Source of the DNA: Pseudodesulfovibrio indicus
Lineage (GTDB): Bacteria; Desulfobacterota; Desulfovibrionia; Desulfovibrionales; Desulfovibrionaceae
DNA length: 64,000 nt
Assembly: GCF_001563225.1 (NCBI RefSeq)
Contig: NZ_CP014206.1
Span: 3,344,001 to 3,408,000, forward strand
Direction: 5' to 3'
A program made the translations under genes and the position numbers. Every line of letters begins with the position of its first letter. Within the stretch, counting starts at the first letter, position 1. Under the pieces are notes generated by a model, which was not told the DNA's origin, did no database searches, and saw nothing but the letters and a program-made list of their open reading frames with translations. Positions 26,766-37,148 of this stretch are shown here, piece after piece.

Positions 26766-26846
26766 CTAGGAATCGGGCCGCTTGACGTTGCGCCACCCGC
26801 GTCCACAAAAGTAATTGTATGAGATGGGTGTGTTCATAAGGGACAT
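26766..26846 (-). CDS. Candidate 26-aa leader peptide
   Basis: Small frame MSLMNTPISYNYFCGRGWRN plus six more residues, with an RBS (GGGAG) 5-6 nt before the ATG at 26846. It holds four aromatic residues, including one Trp, and lies between the sirtuin gene and the terminator-like hairpin before trpB2. The arrangement is that of an attenuation leader, although only one Trp codon is present rather than a tandem pair. Not proven to be translated. Confidence 0.5.
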   Translation of the reverse strand: MSLMNTPISYNYFCGRGWRNVKRPDS

Positions 26847-26881
26847 GGTTACTCCCGAACCAGTTGAAGAGTCAAGGAATC

Positions 26882-27613
26882 CTAGTCGGAAAGACCGGCG
26901 ATGAGCTCGGGCAGGATGTCCCCGGCCATGCCGTGCAGGGCGAAGTCCATGAACCCGGTGGACGGGGTCGGCTCCAGGTTGATCTCCACCGTCACCGCGC
27001 CGTGGTCCTTGGCCAGCTGGTAGAAGGACGCGGCGGGCTGGACCAGGCTCGACGTGCCAACGGACAGGAACACGTCCGCCTTGCCCACGGCCTCGATGGC
27101 CAACCGGAGGACGCCGGGAACCAGAGGCTCCCCGAACCAGACCACGCCGGGCCGGAGCAGGTGGCCGCAGACCGGGCATTCCGGCATCTCCGGCAGGTCG
27201 CCGTGGTCCTCGCGCGCGTGGGAGCAGACCGTGCACCGCACCTGCCACAGGGAGCCGTGCATCTCCAGAATCTTGCGGCTGCCCGCGCGAACGTGCAGCC
27301 CGTCCACGTTCTGGGTGATCAGAAGAAAATTCGGAATGGCGCGTTCCAGGGCGGCCAGGGCCAGGTGGGCGGGATTCGGCTCGCATTTGCGGACCAGCTC
27401 GCGCCGCCAGTTGTAGAACTCCCAGACCAACTCCGGGTGCGCGGCAAAGGCGTCCGGCCGGGCCAGGTCCTCGGGCCGGTGGGTCCGCCACAGCCCGTCG
27501 CGGCCCCGAAAGGTCGGCACCCCGCTCTCGGCAGACACGCCCGCCCCCGTCAGCACCACCACCCGGCGATCGCCGCCTAGCATCGCCTTGACCATCTCCA
27601 GATCGCCTATCAC
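26882..27613 (-). CDS. cobB: Sir2-family NAD-dependent protein deacylase
   Basis: 243 residues from a GTG at 27613 (GGGAGA upstream). Class III sirtuin: GAGVSAESGVPTFRG NAD loop, ITQNVDGLH, the catalytic His in EMHGSL, a CxxC zinc pair (CTVC and CPVC) and SVGTSSLV. The WEFYNWRRELV segment carries the Tyr-x-x-Arg pair associated with desuccinylase activity. It removes acyl groups from lysines in the cytosol. Upstream of trpB2 on the same strand. Confidence 0.94.
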   Translation of the reverse strand: MIGDLEMVKAMLGGDRRVVVLTGAGVSAESGVPTFRGRDGLWRTHRPEDLARPDAFAAHPELVWEFYNWRRELVRKCEPNPAHLALAALERAIPNFLLITQNVDGLHVRAGSRKILEMHGSLWQVRCTVCSHAREDHGDLPEMPECPVCGHLLRPGVVWFGEPLVPGVLRLAIEAVGKADVFLSVGTSSLVQPAASFYQLAKDHGAVTVEINLEPTPSTGFMDFALHGMAGDILPELIAGLSD

Positions 27614-27769
27614 CGCATCTCCCGTTCTTCGAAATTATTGCCGCTCCGCCGCAGCCTCAGGTCCCGGGCCGCCTTTGCCCCGGGCGCGCCCTTGCAATCC
27701 GGCAGAATAAACGTCATAGTCCGCTACTTCATTACACACAGCCCCGACCACATGCCCGAGGAGGATCCA

Positions 27770-28912
<1,143 letters not shown>

Positions 28913-28933
28913 GCCGCACAGCAAACCATCCCC

Positions 28934-28971
28934 GGCGGGCCGCGATCATCCGATCACGGCCCGCCTTTCTT
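28934..28971 (+). terminator. Intrinsic terminator after icd
   Basis: GGCGGGCCG / CGGCCCGCC stem around an AT-containing loop, followed by TTTCTT. Confidence 0.85.
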
Positions 28972-29086
28972 ACGGCTCCCGGCGCACTTTGATCATTCCG
29001 TAAAAATGCCGTAACCGAAGAGGGACGGCCCCCTCCTCCCCGTGGACGGCGGCATCAAGTAGCAACTCCAACCGGGACGGTCCGTC

Positions 29087-29416
29087 ATGTTCAGGCAAAG
29101 GGAATGGTCTTTCACGGGGACCTCCGGCAAGCAATACCGTTTCGGAATCCACCCCAAAAGCGAAAAGCTGCCCAGCGCTCCGGGCGTCTACATTCTGGCC
29201 TATACCCATCCGCGCGGCCACCTGGCCGGCTGGCAGGCCAATCCCCTGCACGTCGGCCACGCCGACGACCTAACCCTGGCCCTGGAAGACGAAGTGCCCC
29301 TCGACCACGACCGGACGCCCTTGTGGAACTCGACCTTCGTGCTCCTGGAGTCCGCCCCCTCCGCCAGGCGCGCCTGCGTGCGCGACCTGGAGGGTGCCGC
29401 CCCCGCCCTGGCCTGA
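29087..29416 (+). CDS. Hypothetical protein, 109 aa, possible degenerate GIY-YIG-like fold
   Basis: Soluble. PGVYILAYTHPRG followed by PLHVGHADDLTLAL resembles the GVY...(L)YVGKADNL core of GIY-YIG domains, but the catalytic Arg and Glu spacing cannot be confirmed and the lysine is replaced by histidine. No strong RBS. It is isolated between the icd terminator and the hydrogenase maturation genes. Treat the domain guess as tentative. Confidence 0.6.
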   Translation: MFRQREWSFTGTSGKQYRFGIHPKSEKLPSAPGVYILAYTHPRGHLAGWQANPLHVGHADDLTLALEDEVPLDHDRTPLWNSTFVLLESAPSARRACVRDLEGAAPALA

Positions 29417-29493
29417 GCCTGCCTCCCCGTTTTTGCCCGAATAGACGTCCCAATCCGGTTTTATGCCTTGCGAAAACCGCGACTCTCTACTAA

Positions 29494-30057
29494 ATGAAAG
29501 CCATGCCTGAACAAGATAAACGCATTCTCGTACTGGGCGTCGGCAACATCCTGTTCACCGACGAGGGATTCGGCGTCCGCGTGGCCGAGGAACTTGAGCA
29601 GAAATACGTGTTCTCCGACAACGTCACCGTGCTCGACGGCGGCACCTTGGGCCTCAAGCTCATGGGGCCGATAATGGAGTCCGACTACCTGATCATCGTG
29701 GACATCGTGCTCAACGAAGGCACGCCGGGCGAGATCTTCCGCCTCCTGGGCGAGGACCTCAACAAGGCGTGCGCCTTCAAGAACTCCATGCACCAGACCG
29801 ACCTGCTCGACACCCTCGCCCAGTGCAGCATCATCGGAAACGTGCCGGACGACGTGATCCTCTACGGCATCGAGCCGATCAACTACAAGGACATGTCCGC
29901 CGCCCTGTCTCCGGAGCTCGAAGCCCGGCTGCCGGAGATGGAGAAACTGATCCTCGAGGAAGTGACCGCAGCAGGCGGCACCTACTCCCCCAGGACCGAC
30001 GAGAACCCCGCAACGGAGAGAATCTATGTGCCTCGCGATACCTGCCGAAATTCTTGA
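29494..30057 (+). CDS. [NiFe] hydrogenase maturation protease (HyaD/HynC type)
   Basis: 187 residues. Cleaves the C-terminal tail of the hydrogenase large subunit after nickel insertion. Visible signatures are LGVGNILFTDEGFGVRVAEEL with the nickel-sensing Glu (residue ~23), LDGGTLGLKLM, VDIVLNEGTPGEI and SMHQTDLLDTL with the conserved His. HynA in this window ends with a cleavable tail after DPCIACGVH, the expected substrate. It overlaps hypC by 32 bp. Confidence 0.95.
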   Translation: MKAMPEQDKRILVLGVGNILFTDEGFGVRVAEELEQKYVFSDNVTVLDGGTLGLKLMGPIMESDYLIIVDIVLNEGTPGEIFRLLGEDLNKACAFKNSMHQTDLLDTLAQCSIIGNVPDDVILYGIEPINYKDMSAALSPELEARLPEMEKLILEEVTAAGGTYSPRTDENPATERIYVPRDTCRNS

Positions 30058-30283
30058 GATCACCGACGGCGTCGCCACCTGCAAGGTCGGCGAAGGCAAT
30101 ACCACCGTCCAGGCGTCCATCATGCTCATGGACGAAGAGGTCGCCATCGGCGACTACATCATCATCCACGCCGGATTCGCCCTGCGCAAACTCGACCCCA
30201 AGGAAGCACAGGAAACCCTCAAGATCCTGCGCGACATGGTCGAACTGCTGGGCGGCGAAAACTACCAGCACGAAATGCTCTAA
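30026..30283 (+). CDS. hypC: Hydrogenase assembly chaperone HypC/HupF
   Basis: 85 residues beginning MCLAIPAEI, with Cys 2 the functional residue that binds the Fe(CN)2CO unit and the large subunit. The beta-barrel core (VGEGNTTVQASIML) and the GDYIIIHAGFALRKLD motif are typical. RBS CGGAGAG lies within the protease gene, so the two are coupled. A strong terminator follows at 30304. Confidence 0.96.
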   Translation: MCLAIPAEILEITDGVATCKVGEGNTTVQASIMLMDEEVAIGDYIIIHAGFALRKLDPKEAQETLKILRDMVELLGGENYQHEML

Positions 30284-30303
30284 CCCGCCCCGCTTGGATG
30301 AAT

Positions 30304-30342
30304 CAACAAAGGCCGGGACGCCATGCGTCCCGGCCTTTGTTG
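30304..30342 (+). terminator. Intrinsic terminator after hypC
   Basis: Perfect 18-bp stem CAACAAAGGCCGGGACGC with a CAT loop. It abuts the first hairpin repeat. Confidence 0.85.
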
Positions 30343-30463
30343 CCTCCGGCGGCCAGGGGGAAAGGGGAGAGGGGGAACCCTTTGGAAAGGGTTCCCCCTC
30401 TCCCCTTTCCCCCTGGACCCCCTATCCCCTCTCTCCCTCCCAAACTTTTTGGGTCGCTGCGCG
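30342..30463 (-). repeat. Desulfovibrio-type hairpin repeat, copy B, with a 31-bp perfect stem
   Basis: In - orientation relative to copy A. It starts GCCTCCGGCGGCC and ends GGGTCGCTGCGCG. The interior is a perfect inverted repeat, arms 30353-30383 and 30386-30416 with a 2-nt loop, made of purine/pyrimidine-biased blocks. Confidence 0.75.
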
Positions 30464-30552
30464 AGGTTGGGACTGACAAGGGTAAACGGTTTCCTCCCCC
30501 CCAGCCTCCATCCCCCGACACTAGCCCCCGCGTCCGCACACACCTGCCGAAG

Positions 30553-30639
30553 ACACCCAAAAAGTTTGGGAGGGTCCAGGGATCCCTTTCCAAAGGGTTC
30601 CCTGGCGGGGTCCGGGGCAGCGCCCCGGCCGCCGGAGGC
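30553..30639 (+). repeat. Desulfovibrio-type hairpin repeat, copy C
   Basis: Forward orientation, opposite to copy B 90 bp away. ACACCCAAAAAGTTTGGGAG at the left and GGCCGCCGGAGGC at the right. The inner hairpin (30576-30605) has 14-bp arms with one mismatch, followed by a second small GGGGC/GCCCC hairpin. The 89-bp gap between B and C (30464-30552) shows nothing recognisable. Confidence 0.7.
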
Positions 30640-30649
30640 TTCCGGTCGG

Positions 30650-31144
30650 TTATCGTTGTTTCTTGCCGGGCAGGAAGGAGGTGCGGAGGAAGCTGGGGCT
30701 GGCGAAGGCGAAGGGGTTTCTGACCACGAGGTCGGGGAGGATGTGGTACCAGCGGTAGCCGAGGCTGCGGAAGTAGGCGCGGGCCTGATCGAGGTGGCCG
30801 GTTTCCCGGGCGGCGTGCAGGGCGGCGTCGCGTTGGCAGCGGGAGCGGGCCAGGGGCTTGAGGATGCGTTCGCTGAATCCGTATTTGAGGAACATGGACC
30901 GGATGCGCCGGTATTCGCGGTGCCGGGACACGCCGTCGGCCATGGCGAAGAAGGCGACCACGAGCCAGCACAGCCCCCACCAGCCGAGGGCGGCGGCCTG
31001 GGCCGCGTTGCCCGCCGACCACTGGGCGACCCCGGCCCCCTTGAGTCCGAAGGCCAGCAGCAGCGATGCCGTCCCGGTCATGTACGGCCACGGCGCGGCC
31101 TTCACATAGCGCACGGCCCCGCGCATCATCCCGCCTTGTTCCAT
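30650..31144 (-). CDS. Hypothetical membrane protein, about 164 aa
   Basis: Start placed at the ATG at 31144 (GGGGGAG upstream); ATG 31153 is an alternative. Two membrane segments (PYMTGTASLLLAFGLKG and ALGWWGLCWLVVAFFAMA) are followed by a basic C-terminal domain (RRIRSMFLKYGFSERILKPL, then RYWYHILPDLV). No family recognised. It sits inside the repeat-rich stretch between the two hydrogenase operons. Confidence 0.65.
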   Translation of the reverse strand: MEQGGMMRGAVRYVKAAPWPYMTGTASLLLAFGLKGAGVAQWSAGNAAQAAALGWWGLCWLVVAFFAMADGVSRHREYRRIRSMFLKYGFSERILKPLARSRCQRDAALHAARETGHLDQARAYFRSLGYRWYHILPDLVVRNPFAFASPSFLRTSFLPGKKQR

Positions 31145-31237
31145 CACATGCATGCTCCCCCCGTAGCCCACCATCCCCCGCCAGGTCAAACATTCCCTCC
31201 GCCGCAAAGAACGCGACGCCCCACGGGCCGAGCCTCC

Positions 31238-31440
31238 AAACGCCTTGAACGGCGCAGCCATCCAACAGCGGCCCCGCGCCCTGCGTGTTCACCCCGAACT
31301 ACCGCCCCACCCGACGCCGCAAGCGCCTCGGATGGCAAAGCCATAGGACAGCGGCCCCGCGACCGGCACATCTACCCCCAACAACCGCCCTCTACCGGCC
31401 ACCGCAAGCGCCTTGGATGGCACCGCCATCCAACAGCGGG
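31238..31440 (-). repeat. Tandem ~84-bp repeat, three units
   Basis: Units begin at about 31238, 31321 and 31406, so the period is 83-85 bp. Each starts with (A)AGCGCCTTGGATGGC-nnn-GCCATCCAA, a hairpin that is perfect in the third unit, and continues into CAGCGGCCCCGCG and a C-rich tail with ACCGCCC. The third unit is partial. The units differ by scattered substitutions. Confidence 0.75.
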
Positions 31441-31509
31441 CAACCCCCTCCCCCGGTACAGCGGCCCGACTCCCCGCCACCGCCACCCCCTCGCGCACGC
31501 ACGCAGCGA

Positions 31510-31630
31510 GGCTTCGCAGAGTGGGTCAGCCGTGCATTTGCCGAGGGGGGCTTTGACCGCAGCGTACACCCGGTACGTGAGGATCAAAGCCCCCCTCGGG
31601 AAATGTGCGGATGGCCCGCTATCCGAAGCC
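31510..31630 (+). repeat. Structured intergenic element, copy 2 (121 nt)
   Basis: Outer arms 31510-31527 and 31613-31630. The middle stem (31536-31556 with 31584-31604) pairs at 20 of 21 positions. The apical part is CCGCAGC, a CGTAC/GTACG hairpin and GAGGA. Same architecture, orientation and length as copy 1 at 3581-3702, with a completely different middle-stem sequence. Lies just beyond the hynA terminator. Confidence 0.8.
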
Positions 31631-31650
31631 GACACCACAGGCGCAAGCGC

Positions 31651-31688
31651 AAAAAAAGAGGCCCGGCATAAGCCGGGCCTCAGTTTTT
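31651..31688. terminator. Bidirectional intrinsic terminator at the hynA 3' end
   Basis: GAGGCCCGGC-ATAA-GCCGGGCCTC (31658-31681) with A7 before and T6 after. Outer GCGC-rich flanks (GGCGCAAGCGC / GCGCGTTCGCGCC) may extend the stem. Confidence 0.92.
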
Positions 31689-31709
31689 TGCGCGTTCGCG
31701 CCTGTGCGA

Positions 31710-33428
31710 TTACAGGACGCGGAACTTCTTGACGTTACCGGTCTTGTTGTCGATGACGTGCACGCCGCAGGCGATGCAGGGGTCATAGGAGTGAACGGTA
31801 CGCAGGATCTCGACCGGGCGTTCCGGATCGGCGATCGGGGTGTTGTCGAGCAGCGCCTCTTCGGTCGGGCCGGGGACGTTGTTGTCGCAGCGCGGGCCGA
31901 GGTTCCAGGTGGACGGAACGACCAGCTGGAAGTTGTCGATCTTGCCGCCCTTGATGCTCATCCAGTGGCTCAGGCCGCCGCGAGGAGCGTTGACGAAACC
32001 GACACCCTGTGCTTCGGCGGGCATGTCCCAATCCTTGCAGATGTCGAGGTCGCCCTTGGCGATGTTTTCCTTGAGGTCGTTGACCATCTCTTCCGTTTTC
32101 AGGCAGGTGATCAGGCACTCGATACCGCGGGCGCCGGTGCGGCCCAGGGTGGAGAACAGGGCCTCGGGGCCCACTTCCAGCTTGCCGAGGACGAAGTTGA
32201 CGTACTTCACGAACTCGGGCTGGCCCAGGCCGTAGTTCACCAGGCAGGTGGCCAGGGGGCCGACCTCGGTGGCTTTGCCGTCGTAGCGGGGAGCCTTCAT
32301 CCAGGAGTACTTGGTCTTGTCGTCCAGGGAGGTGTACATGGGATCGGTGACGCCGGCGTAGGGATGTTTCGGGGAATCATCCTTGTACCAGGAGTGCTTC
32401 ACGTGCTCTTCGATCTTGGTCGGGTCGAAGGCCTGAACGTTCTTGATGTCACGGTTGAAGATGACACCGGGCTTGATGTAGCGGGAGTTCAGGTCGGCTT
32501 CGCCGCCCGGGGCGGGGTATTCGCCGAAGCTCATGAAGTTGGTGGTGCCGCCGATGGAGGCCCAATCCTTGTAGTAGCTGGCAACGGCGATCAGGTCCGG
32601 GATGTAGCAATCAAGGATGAAGTCCTTGATTTCGGCGTACAGGCCCAGGAAGTCGTTGATGTACTTGTCGGTGAGGCCTTCGTAGCAGGTCACGCCGCCC
32701 ATGACGGTGAACTGGGTGTGCGGGTTTTTCGCACCCCAGACGGCCATGGCGCGGGCGGCTTTGACCTGCAGGTGCAGGGCGTTCAGGTAGTGGTTGGTGG
32801 CCAACAGGTTCACTTCGGGCGGCAGGACGTAAGCCGGATGGCCGCCGAGGAAGTACGCGTTGGTGAAGATGCCGAGACGACCGGAGTCGACGATGCCCTT
32901 GACGGTGTCCTTGGTCTTCTGAAGCTCTTCCTTGGTGGAAACGATCTTCGGATCCTGGCGGACGGTCTTGGCCACGGCCTGGGCGATTTCAGCGGTCTTG
33001 CTGACATCGGCGGACAGGCAGGCGGAGACATCGACGAAGTCCAGAGCGTGCAGGTGATAGAAGTGCACGATATGGTCATGCATGAACTGCGCGGCCATCA
33101 CCAAGTTACGGATGATGGTGGCGTTGTGGGGCAGTTCCTTGTCCACGCCGACGGCATTGTCGACGCAGCGGATGGAAGCGAGCGCGTGCACGTAGGTGCA
33201 GACGCCGCAGGAGCGCTGGGTGAAGTGCTGGGCATCGCGGGGATCACGGCCTTTCAGGATGATCTCCAGACCGCGGAACAGCTGGGAGCTGCTGCGGACG
33301 TCAACGATTTTGCCATCTTCGACCACAGCCTCAATGCGCAGGTGACCTTCGATCCTGGTGACCGGATCAACTACGACGTCGTGTTTCCCGTGCGCCATCG
33401 GGGCGGCTTTAGGGGAGCAACCGGACAT
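31710..33428 (-). CDS. hynA: Periplasmic [NiFe] hydrogenase large subunit
   Basis: 572 residues. Binds the NiFe(CN)2CO active site and interconverts H2 with protons and electrons. Nickel cysteines are in RSCGVCTYVHA (residues ~73-83) and in the C-terminal DPCIACGVHVID. The last position is Cys, not selenocysteine, so this is [NiFe] and not [NiFeSe]. The 15 residues after the His are removed by the maturation protease. RBS GGAGG before the ATG at 33428. It follows hynB by 67 bp. No signal peptide of its own; it is exported with HynB. Confidence 0.98.
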   Translation of the reverse strand: MSGCSPKAAPMAHGKHDVVVDPVTRIEGHLRIEAVVEDGKIVDVRSSSQLFRGLEIILKGRDPRDAQHFTQRSCGVCTYVHALASIRCVDNAVGVDKELPHNATIIRNLVMAAQFMHDHIVHFYHLHALDFVDVSACLSADVSKTAEIAQAVAKTVRQDPKIVSTKEELQKTKDTVKGIVDSGRLGIFTNAYFLGGHPAYVLPPEVNLLATNHYLNALHLQVKAARAMAVWGAKNPHTQFTVMGGVTCYEGLTDKYINDFLGLYAEIKDFILDCYIPDLIAVASYYKDWASIGGTTNFMSFGEYPAPGGEADLNSRYIKPGVIFNRDIKNVQAFDPTKIEEHVKHSWYKDDSPKHPYAGVTDPMYTSLDDKTKYSWMKAPRYDGKATEVGPLATCLVNYGLGQPEFVKYVNFVLGKLEVGPEALFSTLGRTGARGIECLITCLKTEEMVNDLKENIAKGDLDICKDWDMPAEAQGVGFVNAPRGGLSHWMSIKGGKIDNFQLVVPSTWNLGPRCDNNVPGPTEEALLDNTPIADPERPVEILRTVHSYDPCIACGVHVIDNKTGNVKKFRVL

Positions 33429-33495
33429 ATTGTATCCTCCTTGAGAATTCTGATTCTGTCTGCGTTAGTTGTACGAAACCTGTAGCGACCGCCTG

Positions 33496-34482
33496 CTAGA
33501 GGCTGGTGAGGTCGGCGTACATGTAGGTTTCGCCATCCCAATCAGCACCATCCCAGAAATCGGGCTGCGAGCAGCCGATGCAGGGATGACCGGCCTGGAC
33601 GGGCCAGTTGTACTGGTTGAACTTGACAGTGGGGCAGTTGTTGAAGGTCTCGGGACCACGACAACCGAGCTTACGCAGACACCAGCCCTTGCGAGCTTCT
33701 TCGGAACCGAAGGAAGGAGCGAATTCGTCCATGTCGAAGTGCTTCTGCCTCGGGCAGTTGTCGTGCACGGTCTCGCCGTAGAAGGGAACCGGACGGCCGA
33801 CATCGTCGAGCTCGGGGAGGCCCTTGGTGAGGAAGTGCACGATGGTGCCGACCAGAGAGAACGGGTTCGGCGGGCAGCCGGGCACGTTGATGATCGCCTT
33901 GCCGGGGAACAGTTCGCCGATGCCCTTGGCAGCGGTCGGGTTCGGTGCGGCCTTCTGGACGCCACCGTAGGAAGCGCAGGTGCCGTACGTGATGGTCGCG
34001 GCAGCGGCGTTGACAACCTTGGTGGTGGTGTCGAGCATGGTGTGGCCGCCGACCTTGCCGTACGCGCCGGGCTCGTTGGCGGTACCGGCCGGAGCAGTGG
34101 GGACGCCACCTTCGATGACGGCAACGAAATTGCCGGCGTTGACGGTATCCCACAGAGCCTTCTCTGCGGCATGACCCGCTGCTGCCATGATGGTCTCATG
34201 GTAGTTCAGCGAGATGTAGTCCAGGATGAGCGCATCGATGTAAGGCTCGACCGTCCTCAGGATGGACTCGGAACAACCCGTACACTCTGCGTTGTGCAGC
34301 CACACGACATCGGGCCTCTTGTCATCGGTGAGGGCTTCGGCGACTTTCGGAGCGAAAGCCGGACCCATGCCCATCACTGCGGCCACGGTTCCGCAGAACT
34401 TCATGAAATCACGACGGGACACGCCGCGTTTTTCCAGCCGTTCCACGGCTCCTTCCTTGCCATGACCTACGGAAAATTTCAT
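33496..34482 (-). CDS. hynB: Periplasmic [NiFe] hydrogenase small subunit
   Basis: 328 residues from the ATG at 34482 (GGAGG upstream). The twin-arginine signal [10 protein letters not shown] exports the folded heterodimer. Electron-transfer clusters: proximal ECTGCSES plus TYGTCAS and PGCPPNP; distal [16 protein letters not shown]; medial NNCPTVKF and HPCIGCSQP, with Pro in place of a fourth Cys, as in standard [3Fe-4S]-containing enzymes. It passes electrons to periplasmic cytochrome c3 in this group (family knowledge). Confidence 0.98.
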   Translation of the reverse strand: MKFSVGHGKEGAVERLEKRGVSRRDFMKFCGTVAAVMGMGPAFAPKVAEALTDDKRPDVVWLHNAECTGCSESILRTVEPYIDALILDYISLNYHETIMAAAGHAAEKALWDTVNAGNFVAVIEGGVPTAPAGTANEPGAYGKVGGHTMLDTTTKVVNAAAATITYGTCASYGGVQKAAPNPTAAKGIGELFPGKAIINVPGCPPNPFSLVGTIVHFLTKGLPELDDVGRPVPFYGETVHDNCPRQKHFDMDEFAPSFGSEEARKGWCLRKLGCRGPETFNNCPTVKFNQYNWPVQAGHPCIGCSQPDFWDGADWDGETYMYADLTSL

Positions 34483-35115
34483 AGAACACCTCCGTAATAA
34501 AATGAGTCTGTTATGACTTGAGAACACCGTTATCCTCAGCATAACCGTCGGGCACACGCCCGAACTCGGACCTAAACCGTCTCCTTGTCACGAATAATAA
34601 AAGCGTGACACGATTAACATTCTTTTTCCGAGTTCGTGCTATAACCCCCGGAAAAATTAATTAACAACGTCGTAGCGCGCTTTACAAACAAAATCAATAG
34701 GCAACTTTAAAAAACTTTCAAGCGAATCGGCAAACTAGGCGCCTTGCCGAGAACAAGTGAAAAAAAGCGCCTATGCCGTCGCGCCCCTTTTCGGCCCTGT
34801 CGGGGCCGGGCGGGGTTTTGCGGAACCGGGCCCGGCCCGGACGCCGCCGGGCCGGATGCGGATGCCGCCCAAAGAACCACATAAATAATTGATTCGCTCC
34901 CCATCAAGCGTGTATCGAATTAGACTGAAAATGGTCCGCGCTCCCCTTTCGCGCGGAAGGCCGGAAAAAGTCCGAGGCGCGGCGCGGGCCGCCGACAGAT
35001 CGGGGATAACGCACTTTCAGGTGGCAACAATGCATCGCATCTTCGACGCACGCAACGAACCGGGTCGCGGGACCTCCCTCCAGCCCGGCGCACGGCGGGC
35101 AGCACGGAGCGCGTC
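34483..35115. promoter_or_regulatory. Intergenic region between hynB and the GGDEF gene
   Basis: 633 bp between divergent genes. Near hynB, 34561-34636 forms nested inverted repeats: outer CGAACTCGGA / TCCGAGTTCG and inner TGTCACG-N11-CGTGACA. A TAGGCGC / GCGCCTA pair lies at 34736-34773. A GC-rich block (34795-34870) with GGCCC/GGGCC pairs follows. No sigma-54 (GG-N10-GC) promoter could be placed with confidence. The + strand TTGATT...TATCGA near 34890-34917 is a weak candidate promoter for the cyclase. Confidence 0.5.
34561..34636. promoter_or_regulatory. Nested inverted repeats upstream of hynB
   Basis: Inner palindrome TGTCACG (34586-34592), 11-bp AT-only-plus-one-G spacer, CGTGACA (34604-34610). 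Outer 10-bp arms at 34561-34570 and 34627-34636, 15 and 16 bp from the inner arms, so the whole is nearly symmetric. It lies 79-154 bp upstream of the hynB start. Confidence 0.7.
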
Positions 35116-37074
<1,959 letters not shown>

Positions 37075-37148
37075 GCGGAGATTCCCTCTTGGTCATGCCC
37101 CGCCGATCTGGTATGAAACGTCCATAGAAAATCCCGGAGAGGAGCGCC

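Noticed and set aside
26766..26846. T-box riboswitch ahead of trpB2
   Set aside because: A GGGTGGCGCAACG string resembles the T-box core only partly and lies inside the leader frame; no specifier stem was seen.
31238..31440. CRISPR array
   Set aside because: The 84-bp units are contiguous and diverged, without unique spacers, and no cas genes are in the window.
31710..33428. Selenocysteine at the HynA active site ([NiFeSe] type)
   Set aside because: The C-terminal motif reads DPCIACGVH with an ordinary Cys codon and no in-frame TGA.
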